Below, one piece after another: positions 54,201-62,149 of a DNA stretch of 64,000 bases (position 1 is the first letter of the stretch; each line of letters opens with the position of its first letter). The stretch is taken from positions 62,001 to 126,000 of the forward strand of contig JAAZYX010000025.1 of NCBI GenBank assembly GCA_014239435.1. The letters run 5' to 3'. The DNA is from Fidelibacterota bacterium (GTDB lineage: Bacteria > Fidelibacterota > Marinisomatia > Marinisomatales > TCS55). Below the pieces are notes generated by a model that was given only the letters and a program-made list of their open reading frames with translations, had not been told where the DNA came from and ran no database searches. The position numbers were made by a program, and so were the translations under genes.

Positions 54201-54342
54201 AAATCCTGTAACGGGCGAAGTGATGCGAAGCGCAGAAGAAGCATACGCAGCGCACCTTTCGCTCTGGAGAAGCCTTTTGAACAGCCCATATAATTATTCC
54301 AGCCCGCGCATTGTGCGGATGGGAATTACCTTCAGGTTCTAA
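51202..54342 (+). CDS. Large TonB-dependent receptor with carboxypeptidase-like domain
   Basis: A 1046-residue outer-membrane protein with a signal peptide (about 1-23). A carboxypeptidase-regulatory-like domain (about 30-115: IRGTVSDGETGDPLIGANALV and YDMQVSYIGYATY) is followed by the plug (about 125-240: MPVSNFTELLANTGGVV, IHLRGGRSGEVAFFVDGV, EYGEAMSGVVSIVTKSG) and a long barrel. The sequence is oar/RagA-like rather than siderophore-type. ATG 51202 or 51208 may be used. The next genes encode a huge secreted protein and a PorV-like protein, so it may belong to a surface-assembly or nutrient system. The substrate is unknown. Confidence 0.82.
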   Translation: MIMHKTTRISILSLILMGTALGQSDRIAGKIRGTVSDGETGDPLIGANALVLPVEAGRGAMTDINGQFVIPNIPAGSYDMQVSYIGYATYTVRDVKIVPGLTVNLNFKLNMEAVGIAAVDVIAQREQDVVTVKTTTSKIVISGEDMQKMPVSNFTELLANTGGVVEVEAGRSSGIHLRGGRSGEVAFFVDGVMTNDPVDRSQGVEIDNEAIESIVITKGGFSVEYGEAMSGVVSIVTKSGSKETYNGSFEHEGDGLMPEGGLNNGYSRSNFSLGGPVPFFKGIMSFYINGTYMQGDQAYVRSEKLDHSSYSSPQGTFKLTFSPKHSSFNATVSANFDRSERYSYSHGISNGNWLQDYYKTVSGSQRVSLLMQSMLGKNTSWRLNVSYHEPFTDYGSGNNTSYKDFNYISTRLDWVEYAEGQGWYDPRSREWQPITDENGLPVFSEEYLTYDELVGGSSSSPVSLASLSNEYQAFYYYYFKEKDFFNVASGTWESEFYRMQAYNERWHDAHRWYIPSNQDTSSYFYDISDSSATLKEFDHREFYSYLTGDEDFQLKYDLYDYDSDFHNGYYWDRDLFNVFTYGPGRPRQHIQRTINRTAEFLLNTQWSLRNNFKFGLNATTNQMMVMDIQFANQNPYFDLYEYKAGSDDYRPLTVAAFAENQFEHEDFVASFGLRWDRFKPNAKAVDQVQLLDEGEIKYFNPTTKDQISPRFSLNFSASDMTSIYCNYGYFFQKPEYGDVYQGIVDPAAGLPIIGNPDVEPEKTIQYQVGMVHKFSEKIGIELSAFYKDVINAEAKRIYSTMIDGQIATVTLTEMEDFAKIKGVDVKLRFNRFYNLYGDIEYNYLTAKGTGSSSREYYYLYIFDADRPLPTKEYPLEFDITHTLKANIGYYIPPVGKGLRSMFIGNWDFNVQANFATGRAYTPEDNYGKAMELGSKRMPPTRDLDLVIRKYLGPISFYVDIRNLFDWQNIAYVYPFSGEPDTNGKPPTFEHSLYRRYIGYENPVTGEVMRSAEEAYAAHLSLWRSLLNSPYNYSSPRIVRMGITFRF

Positions 54343-54360
54343 CACAATAATCTAATTTTG

Positions 54361-57300
54361 ATGCATATGAAACAGGTTAAGACAGCTCTATTTATCTGCT
54401 CGGTACTCGGGGTACTTTTGGCGCGTCCGCCGTATCAGGCAGAACTGCATTCCGAAGCATTCCCATCGCTGAACCGCGGAACAGATTTAGACATTGTTCC
54501 GGAAATTATGCTGTCGTGGGCAGGCGCCGGATTTTTAACCACGTACACCATCAGCAACACCGGACAAAACGGCATCTTTGAACCGCCACCGGGCTGGGAT
54601 GGATACGACGGTCTTTGGCCGTCCGGTTTTGGATATTACAATGGCCGTACCGCAGAATTTCCCAAAGGAACCGAACAGTTTTATACGTGGGGATCGGGAT
54701 TGTGGATTGGCGCAAAATCAGATCAGTTTACTGCGCCGGAAGACAAATCCATTACGGTGGGAAGCGTAACCATCGAAAATGTAAGGGTTGCAGCCTGCGC
54801 CTATTATTCAGAAATGAGTGCCATTTCTAAACTCTGGCAGTCCGACCAAACTATTAATGCGCAAAATGATTTAAAAGATGATGTCAATATTGGCGAATCT
54901 TTGTTCGGTCAGAAAAACAAAGCGATGGAATCCTTTCAGGATCCGTGGTCGTTTTATGTACCGAATGTTGGGGATTACTATTCTCCGGACGATGAGGTGG
55001 ATACGCTTTACCGCCTAGAATACGAACCGATCAATGCGCGTCGGAGAGAATTCCTGAAAACAGCTACCGGCTTAGATTCAAATCGCGTACTGCTTGATCC
55101 GTTTCGGATGGATGAAAACGGCGTGGTGCACGGAGATATTGTTTCGGATGAAGATACCTATGCCGTCTTCGGAGATTATATTTCAGAACGATATGGAAAT
55201 TTTCTGTGGTCAGGCGGATACGATGAACGAGCACTCGGAGTAAAGATCGAACAGCGGACCTACAGTTGGGTGACGGACGATTATCTCTATATCAATTACA
55301 AAATTACCAACATGAATGACTTCGTGCTGGACAGTGTATATGTCGGTTATTTCATGGACAACGACGTTGGCTATTACAACGATGATCTCATTGGATTTGA
55401 TAGAAGTTTAAACCTTGGATATACCTACGATTCTGACTTGGAAGAAACCGGCTGGGTTTCGCCTGCGGGTTATCTTGGCTCTGTGTATGTAGAAACGCCC
55501 GTGGATTCAGTTGGTGATCCAGATAACGGAATTCCCCCTTCCGGAAATGAGCTGGACGATTGGGAAATCGGCTTAACCGGATTTCAAACCTGGATTCGGT
55601 CTGATCTCGGGCAGAGTGAAGGGCATCCCGGTGATGTGGATGACAGCGAGGTGGATCATCTAAAATATTTTCAACTCTCTTTAACGGATAGTTTTGAAGT
55701 GTACGAAGAGCCGCAGGATGTACGTCAGCTTGCTACCAGCGGACCGGTGATTCAAATGCAGCCGGGCGAAACCATTAGTATTACGATTGCGTTGGTTGCG
55801 GGTTCTTCGCTAGCGGATCTCAAGGAAAACACGCAGGCGGCGATTGACAAATTTGACTCAGGGTATATTGGCGCAGAAGCACCGCCGTCCCCGGGACTCA
55901 CGGCACAGCCGGCGCATCAAGCAGTCTATTTATCTTGGGACACGTTTCCCGAAACAGTCAAAGATCCCTTTACCGGAAAAAAAGATTTTGCGGGTTTCCG
56001 CGTGTACCGATCCTCCACCGGGCTTCAGGGTGATTGGACGGAGTTGGCAGAATACGATGTAGAAGGTGACAGTTCGGAATGGTCCGGAACCATGTCCTAT
56101 ACAACCGGATCTTCTAACGCAATCGGCGAATTTTACGGCCCGCTGGGCGAAGGCGATATTTCATCTCAATCGTCCATTGACGCGATTTCTGACAGATTTA
56201 AGGAAGGCGAATACACCATAGAATTTGTCACTGGAACCATTGATACCGGCGGAGCTTCCGAAGCGGATACGCTGAAAATGGTTATGTACAATGTCACCAA
56301 CCGAACACTCGTACAGCCGAATTTGGCGGCGATGTCAACAGGCGAAGGGTTTAGAACTTATTCGGCTTATGATACCTCTTCGAAAAAAGCAACCGGCGGT
56401 ATGCTGACCGATATTGACGTCTATCGTCCCGGATACTACATTTATCTGGATGGCTTTTTCGTGCAGATATCCAAAGGAGAATACAAAGATCTTGATCTTG
56501 ACGGAACCATCAGCGACACCGAAAAAGCGCAACAAAGCTTAAATCCTCAGGAAGGGGACGTATTCACAATTCAATCATTTGCAGCGGATGATGTCGGCGA
56601 TCAATCCGGCCTCGAATATGTTTATCTTGATGAAGGCCTTGTGGATGGTTTGACTTACTATTATTCTGTTACATCCTTTGACGTTGGTGAGCCGACGCTC
56701 GGAATCCCATCACTCGAAAGCAGCATTTACCAGAATATGGTGACGGTGATGCCGCAGCACATGCCGTTGGAACTTGCGGGTGCGCCGAAAATTTCTGATT
56801 ATACAAAAGAAGGGCCGTCCACGAGCCAGTTCTTGAAAGCCATAACGGATTACGGAAATCTGAAGGGGCATTCGTACAGGATCAATTTTTACAAGTCAGA
56901 CCCGTTTGATGAATCCAGCAAAGCGGACTATGGGCTGTTGACCGATTCCAGCGAAGCAAATATCGGCATTGCAGATGAACTTCTGGCGAGTCTGAATTCC
57001 GGCACTGCTTACAAAGATACGTTACTAATTGGCGGCCGAGACACCGATGGCGATGGGGATATTTTGGAAGGTGACAATCTTCCGGATGGCATTCTGGTAC
57101 CGGGAACCGTGTTGCTCACCGTCGGAAGTACAACGTTAACCGATCAGGGCAACGGCGTGATTCAGGGAATTGTCGGTTCTGACACAGTAAAGGGAACGAT
57201 CCATTACGGGCGAGCCACGATTGATCTGGATGCGGCGGCATCCGCAAACCTGAGCACAGGAAATGTGAGTGTGGATTACCAGTATAATCCGACCGTACTG

Positions 57301-58320
57301 AAAACTTCATCTACCCTTGAATATACCGGATCGCTCAGTCCGGGCGGCATTTATTATATTGCGACCATTGATACCGGCGACAATGTTGCCGATCATGGTT
57401 TTATTTTCATGGTAACCAATCCGTCGCTCGAAGTGGATTCAGTGTACTGGAACTTGGGCGCAACCACGGCTGATCTTTTCCGGTTTACTGTTACGGAAGG
57501 CAGCCTTGAGCCTTACGATTATTATATGACCTTTTTCGGAGTATCCGATTCCGCGAGCGCCCCGACATCGGCTTGGGCAAATTACCAAATCAAAATCGGG
57601 AACGCGGATTACGCTTCCCAAAGAGTACCGATGCAGGCAACCAACCAGACTTTGGGTGAGGCGGTTTCGTCATTTAACCCTTCGAAAATTTTGGTGAAAG
57701 AATATCTGTGGTGGGACACCGATACGGCAACGGCCAATACAGCAAATAAGTACAATGTTTTAACGCGCGACGCACATGCGGATACGGCTGTAAGCCCGTA
57801 CAGCTTTGCTGTGAATTTTGAGCCGTACGATGATAACATCACCGGTGGATCGGTATTGGACGCCCCGGCAAGCATTAGCGAAAGCAATCCCGATACACTT
57901 TTTGTTCGGACTTCCCGCCCGCTGACCGAAGAAGATATTTTCAGGTTTTATACCGTGAATATGCTGGACACCCTTGAAACAGCTACTCTGGATGACATTC
58001 GTGTTGTGCCCAATCCATACATCATACGAGCGGCATGGGATCATAATAGGTTTAACCAACGGATCGATTTTCGCCATCTGCCTTCCGAATGCACGATCAG
58101 AATTTTTAATGTCGCCGGAGAATGGGTCGCAACACTGAAAAAAGATAATATTGTAGGCGACAATGAGATTAAAGATGAAGAAGGGACTCTGGCCTGGGAT
58201 CTTCGGAATTTCGAAGGACTTAAGGTTGCCAGCGGACTGTATTTGTTCCATCTTGAAGGGAAACTCTTTGGCGAGACGGTAACAAAAGAAGGAAAATTTG
58301 CAATTGTGCTGGGGCCATGA
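54361..58320 (+). CDS. Giant secreted protein with FlgD-like C-terminal sorting domain
   Basis: A 1319-residue exported protein starting at ATG 54361 or 54367 (signal peptide MKQVKTALFICSVLGVLLA; an upstream TTG is less likely). No catalytic domain is recognised. A long N-terminal region is rich in Tyr, Trp and Asp. Near residue 500-540 a fibronectin-III-like segment appears (PPSPGLTAQPAHQAVYLSWDT, FAGFRVYRSSTG). The last about 90 residues form a FlgD-like Ig fold (VVPNPYI, CTIRIFNVAGEWVATL, LAWDLRNFEGLKVASGLYLFHLE), as in type IX-type exported proteins. It lies between the large TonB receptor and a PorV-like gene, overlapping the latter by 4 bases. Probably a surface-exposed partner of the receptor. 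Confidence 0.75.
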   Translation: MHMKQVKTALFICSVLGVLLARPPYQAELHSEAFPSLNRGTDLDIVPEIMLSWAGAGFLTTYTISNTGQNGIFEPPPGWDGYDGLWPSGFGYYNGRTAEFPKGTEQFYTWGSGLWIGAKSDQFTAPEDKSITVGSVTIENVRVAACAYYSEMSAISKLWQSDQTINAQNDLKDDVNIGESLFGQKNKAMESFQDPWSFYVPNVGDYYSPDDEVDTLYRLEYEPINARRREFLKTATGLDSNRVLLDPFRMDENGVVHGDIVSDEDTYAVFGDYISERYGNFLWSGGYDERALGVKIEQRTYSWVTDDYLYINYKITNMNDFVLDSVYVGYFMDNDVGYYNDDLIGFDRSLNLGYTYDSDLEETGWVSPAGYLGSVYVETPVDSVGDPDNGIPPSGNELDDWEIGLTGFQTWIRSDLGQSEGHPGDVDDSEVDHLKYFQLSLTDSFEVYEEPQDVRQLATSGPVIQMQPGETISITIALVAGSSLADLKENTQAAIDKFDSGYIGAEAPPSPGLTAQPAHQAVYLSWDTFPETVKDPFTGKKDFAGFRVYRSSTGLQGDWTELAEYDVEGDSSEWSGTMSYTTGSSNAIGEFYGPLGEGDISSQSSIDAISDRFKEGEYTIEFVTGTIDTGGASEADTLKMVMYNVTNRTLVQPNLAAMSTGEGFRTYSAYDTSSKKATGGMLTDIDVYRPGYYIYLDGFFVQISKGEYKDLDLDGTISDTEKAQQSLNPQEGDVFTIQSFAADDVGDQSGLEYVYLDEGLVDGLTYYYSVTSFDVGEPTLGIPSLESSIYQNMVTVMPQHMPLELAGAPKISDYTKEGPSTSQFLKAITDYGNLKGHSYRINFYKSDPFDESSKADYGLLTDSSEANIGIADELLASLNSGTAYKDTLLIGGRDTDGDGDILEGDNLPDGILVPGTVLLTVGSTTLTDQGNGVIQGIVGSDTVKGTIHYGRATIDLDAAASANLSTGNVSVDYQYNPTVLKTSSTLEYTGSLSPGGIYYIATIDTGDNVADHGFIFMVTNPSLEVDSVYWNLGATTADLFRFTVTEGSLEPYDYYMTFFGVSDSASAPTSAWANYQIKIGNADYASQRVPMQATNQTLGEAVSSFNPSKILVKEYLWWDTDTATANTANKYNVLTRDAHADTAVSPYSFAVNFEPYDDNITGGSVLDAPASISESNPDTLFVRTSRPLTEEDIFRFYTVNMLDTLETATLDDIRVVPNPYIIRAAWDHNRFNQRIDFRHLPSECTIRIFNVAGEWVATLKKDNIVGDNEIKDEEGTLAWDLRNFEGLKVASGLYLFHLEGKLFGETVTKEGKFAIVLGP

Positions 58321-59348
58321 TAAATATTTTTAAAACATTTCTATTATTATTATTCTCGTCATTCCTTTTTGGTGGGCAGGGCAGCGCAGGGGCAAAATTC
58401 TTGCAAATCAATTCCTTTCCCCGCGCCGCAGGATTAGGCGGAACAATGGTAGCTCGTGGGGGACTATTGGAAGCGGTGCATTACAATCCTGCCAGTATTG
58501 CAACGTTGACCGGCTTTAACGCAATCGCATCGCATTCGGATTATTTTGTGGACATGGGTTTCGAACAATTTTCCGCAGCCTACCGAACATCATTTGGAAC
58601 AATTTCTGTAGGAATGATTGGTTTATTTTCAGGCGAAATGGAAGAAACAACTGAAAGTGAGCCTCTCGGTACCGGGCGGATGTTTACAGCAAACGATTTT
58701 GCGCTTCATATGTCCTTTGGCAGGAAATTTACCGACAAATTCAGCGGTGGATGGACTGCGAAATATGTGATCCAGACCATAGATAAACTCAGCGCAACGA
58801 ATGTAGTTTTCGATATCGGTGCATTGTATAACACCGGTCTTATCAACAATCTGGTGATTGGGTTCGCCCTTAGAAATTTCGGAAAAGATATGCGTTACAC
58901 AGGAGAAAACCTTCAGAATCAGGTTAAACTTGGCGATAGCGACTTTGAGGAAGAGGACGTGAAAATTGAAGTGGTGTCGGAAGACTACCAGCTTCCGATT
59001 AGTTTTGAGCTTGGCTTCAGCATGGATTTCGTGCTGCCTCTCGGGAGCAAATTGACAACAAGTCTTGCGATTCGAAATATCGTAGACCAAGCAGAATTTT
59101 CTTCCGCAGGCCTGGAATTGAATATCAAAAATTTTATTATTCTGACGGCTGGCCACGGGAACCTGAATTCTCTGAGATTTGATGACCCGAGCGATACACA
59201 GCTCAACGGCAATATGCGTGGATTTTCTGGAGGGTTTGGGGTTAACCTCGAGCCCGTATTTAGACAGAAAACAAAACTTTTTTATGGATTTGAAGACCAC
59301 CGATATCTCGAGCCTATTCACTCGGTCGGGGTCCAATTCCAGCTTTAA
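58317..59348 (+). CDS. PorV/PorQ-family outer-membrane beta-barrel protein
   Basis: A 343-residue protein with a signal peptide (about 1-20). It starts its mature region with AGAKFLQINSFPRAAGLGGTMVARGG and an early HYNPASIATL, the typical PorV/PorQ opening (NPA motif). Alternating beta-strands with aromatic ends continue to a terminal QFQL. PorV-type proteins are FadL-like barrels that act in the type IX system by shuttling cargo to the surface. It overlaps the giant secreted protein gene by 4 bases, consistent with a secretion or anchoring role for that protein. A classical transporter role cannot be excluded. Confidence 0.82.
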   Translation: MINIFKTFLLLLFSSFLFGGQGSAGAKFLQINSFPRAAGLGGTMVARGGLLEAVHYNPASIATLTGFNAIASHSDYFVDMGFEQFSAAYRTSFGTISVGMIGLFSGEMEETTESEPLGTGRMFTANDFALHMSFGRKFTDKFSGGWTAKYVIQTIDKLSATNVVFDIGALYNTGLINNLVIGFALRNFGKDMRYTGENLQNQVKLGDSDFEEEDVKIEVVSEDYQLPISFELGFSMDFVLPLGSKLTTSLAIRNIVDQAEFSSAGLELNIKNFIILTAGHGNLNSLRFDDPSDTQLNGNMRGFSGGFGVNLEPVFRQKTKLFYGFEDHRYLEPIHSVGVQFQL

Positions 59349-59372
59349 AAACACAATAAAGAGGAGACCATC

Positions 59373-62018
59373 ATGAAAACAGTGGTTAACACACTATTAA
59401 TCTCAGTAATGATCATCAGCATTTCCTTTGCTGCGGAAAAACCTGTATTTAAAAAGGAACAAAACTGGGATGTGATAAAAAGAGGCGAAAACACTCTAAC
59501 GCTAAAAGAAGGCTTTTGGACGCACAGATTGGGTGTTAGTACAGATGCGAGAAACAACCGCGCTGTTTATGATACCATTTCATTGTACGATACACCGAGT
59601 GCAGTAGAAAGTTATGATGATTTTATTGGAGGATACCAAAGTACCGGTACCGATTCCGTTATAATGCGGTATCATTTGCTGACGGACGGTATCATTAACG
59701 AAATTCACGCAATGATTCATACCGGCGGTGCTGCCGAGGCTTGGCTGCAGGGACCCGCAATTCAGTGGGTGGATGACGACGGCGACGGTGTGTATGAAAC
59801 GGGCTGGTATGCTTTTCCGAATGATACGGAAGTTGGTGATCCTGCTATTCCCGCAACAATTACTGCTATTACACCTTTCAGTGTCCCGGCTACGTTTACG
59901 ACGAGTGTCCCCGCCAATCATTTTACACAGGACGGCGATTGGGAACCTTGGCTGGCTTCCACGGGAACCGGCTGGAATGTTGTTGATTTTGTTTCCATTT
60001 TTGGAAGCGGAATTGAAGTAACTGCAACAGCAATGGATTCACCTAACGATGAGATTTATATCTGGGCCGGCTATACAGCCACGAGCGGAAACTCGGCAAG
60101 TCCTGCCTCTATTTATCAAGACGGCATTTTTCATGCAACATCTGATGAAGGGAATTGCCCGAGTTATTCAACATTGCATTCTATCGCAGACCCTTCCGGA
60201 TGGTATCGGATTATTTCATCAGCTGACAACTCACTTTATAAAAACCACATGATGCAGATTGTGGTCCAGTACGACGCCGTGCCGCCGATTATCGAAAAAC
60301 AGGCACAATTCAGCGATACATTTGCTGAAACTCGCCGTGTGTGGGCGGACGTTGTAGATCTTGACGGTGATGCTTTTGTTTGTACACTGTTCACAACTGT
60401 AGCGGATGTGGATGGAAGTACGAGCAGTAAGGCCGCAATGATGGCTGATGCCAATACCGCAGGCCGTTATTATGTAGATGTCAGCATCGAAGTTGGCGAC
60501 ACGCTCAGTTATCAGGTATATGCAGAAGATGCAACCGGCCGCGGTAATTCCGGGAATATCGGGTCCTATGTTCGTGTAACCTCGCCGATATCAACCCAAA
60601 TGACCCTCGTCATTCAGGATGGTACCATTGATACTATTGGTCTTTATACTTCCGGCACAGGACTTAATTCTGTTCTAAGCGGTAGTGAATTTACACGCTA
60701 CTATATCTGGAATGTGGCAGACCGCGACGGCATTGACAGTTCGGTAGTCAACCATTCTACGTTTAAAACAATTGTGAAACATGGCTGGGGCGGATCATCC
60801 ATGGCTGCTATCGGTACGGACGAAAACGGGTATGCAGAATTTTTAGACCGAGGCGGGCGCCTCCTGTATTCCGATCAGGATTACTTTTTTGCTGCCGGTT
60901 TAGGAGCATCGGGTACCTTTAGCGCAGGTGATTTTGCTTATGATTATCTCGGTCTAGGAAGTTATGTAAATGACCCTGATAATGATGGCGATGCCGCAAA
61001 TGGTGGATATGGTGATATTCAGATGACAGGTGTTACAGGAAACGACATCACAAACGATTGGGTTTCGAGTCCGTATATTATTGACTTCGAGTCGGTCGGC
61101 TGGCCGAACTGGGGAGATTTCCAGACAGCCAAAACCGGTGGGAATGCGGTAAAGGTTTTTACCGGTGGGACTAGCTACGAAGCAACAGGTGTTTCCAACT
61201 ACGATTTGGGAACCGTTGCGCCCTATAAAACGGTGTATTTCTCTTTCCCGATTGAAGCAGGATCCGGAAACAGTTGGGCAGATTTTACCAACTTGCTGAC
61301 TGATGCACATGGTTGGCTCGTAGGAACCGGAGGCCCGACGGCGGCCCCGACGCCTGTAACTCCGGCGGCTGGTTCCACAATTACCATTACGGATGCCAAT
61401 TATAGCACTGACTCTCAATCCTTTTTTCTGAGCGCCGGAAATGTTACAGATCCGGATGGCGATATGATTGCACTTCGACTTGAATTTGCAGGCGGCCTTG
61501 ATGGATTTACCGTTCCGGCGATGGAAAAGACGACAGTGAATACCATAAGCGTTTCGTATGCGGAATTGGGTGCCTTTGCGGGCGTTGGAAATACGGTAAC
61601 GGGAACGTGGGCTGCGGTAGCAACAGACGGAACTGAGGAACAGGTTTCATCTACCATGGCACTTACAATTGACGCATCAGGATTAACTGCACTCGCTGTG
61701 GATGAACCTGTAAATGCAGAAGGCTACAGCCTGCATCAGAATTATCCGAATCCGTTTAACCCGGAAACCAAGATTCAGTTTGAGATTGCCAACCGTTCGA
61801 TTGTTTCGGTTCGCATCGTGGATTTACTTGGGCATGAAGTCCGGAGTCTTGGATCTTCGGTAATGAATCCGGGAATGCATTCTGCTGTATGGAACGGAAA
61901 CAATACTATCGGCGAAAAAATGCCGACCGGTGTGTACTTTTATGAAGTCACTGCAGTTGATCCGGTAACCGGTGCAGAATTGTTCCATGACGTGAGCAAA
62001 ATGCTCATGCTTAAATAG
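59373..62018 (+). CDS. Secreted multidomain protein with type IX-like C-terminal sorting domain
   Basis: An 881-residue exported protein with an AGAGGAG ribosome site and signal peptide MKTVVNTLLISVMIISISFA. The middle has a Ca-loop-like DDDGDGVYETGW, a region near 410-640 resembling a GATase/ThuA-like alpha/beta domain (LVIQDGTIDTIGLYTSG, GGRLLYSDQDYF) and Asp-rich loops (DPDNDGDAANGG). The C-terminus is a canonical sorting domain: NYPNPFNPETKIQFEI, VRIVDLLGHEVRSL and MPTGVYFYEVTAV. It sits 24 bases after the PorV-like gene. Probably an exported surface or extracellular protein; catalytic function not identified. Confidence 0.78.
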   Translation: MKTVVNTLLISVMIISISFAAEKPVFKKEQNWDVIKRGENTLTLKEGFWTHRLGVSTDARNNRAVYDTISLYDTPSAVESYDDFIGGYQSTGTDSVIMRYHLLTDGIINEIHAMIHTGGAAEAWLQGPAIQWVDDDGDGVYETGWYAFPNDTEVGDPAIPATITAITPFSVPATFTTSVPANHFTQDGDWEPWLASTGTGWNVVDFVSIFGSGIEVTATAMDSPNDEIYIWAGYTATSGNSASPASIYQDGIFHATSDEGNCPSYSTLHSIADPSGWYRIISSADNSLYKNHMMQIVVQYDAVPPIIEKQAQFSDTFAETRRVWADVVDLDGDAFVCTLFTTVADVDGSTSSKAAMMADANTAGRYYVDVSIEVGDTLSYQVYAEDATGRGNSGNIGSYVRVTSPISTQMTLVIQDGTIDTIGLYTSGTGLNSVLSGSEFTRYYIWNVADRDGIDSSVVNHSTFKTIVKHGWGGSSMAAIGTDENGYAEFLDRGGRLLYSDQDYFFAAGLGASGTFSAGDFAYDYLGLGSYVNDPDNDGDAANGGYGDIQMTGVTGNDITNDWVSSPYIIDFESVGWPNWGDFQTAKTGGNAVKVFTGGTSYEATGVSNYDLGTVAPYKTVYFSFPIEAGSGNSWADFTNLLTDAHGWLVGTGGPTAAPTPVTPAAGSTITITDANYSTDSQSFFLSAGNVTDPDGDMIALRLEFAGGLDGFTVPAMEKTTVNTISVSYAELGAFAGVGNTVTGTWAAVATDGTEEQVSSTMALTIDASGLTALAVDEPVNAEGYSLHQNYPNPFNPETKIQFEIANRSIVSVRIVDLLGHEVRSLGSSVMNPGMHSAVWNGNNTIGEKMPTGVYFYEVTAVDPVTGAELFHDVSKMLMLK

Positions 62019-62070
62019 GTGTGATTTTCATAGATGTTGTTAAAATCAAATTGTATGACCCCATTGTGTT

Positions 62071-62093
62071 TTCTCCTCTTTAATAGGGGAGAA
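62071..62093. terminator. Hairpin between secreted-protein genes
   Basis: TTCTCCTC (62071-62078) and GGGGAGAA (62086-62093) pair over 8 positions with one wobble and a 7-base loop, in the 131-base gap after the sorting-domain gene. No T-run follows. Possible terminator or part of a dispersed repeat. Confidence 0.35.
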
Positions 62094-62149
62094 GCGAAGA
62101 GGGGTATGAAAAAATAAATGTTCATACAATTTTAATCTCGGAATGAAAC

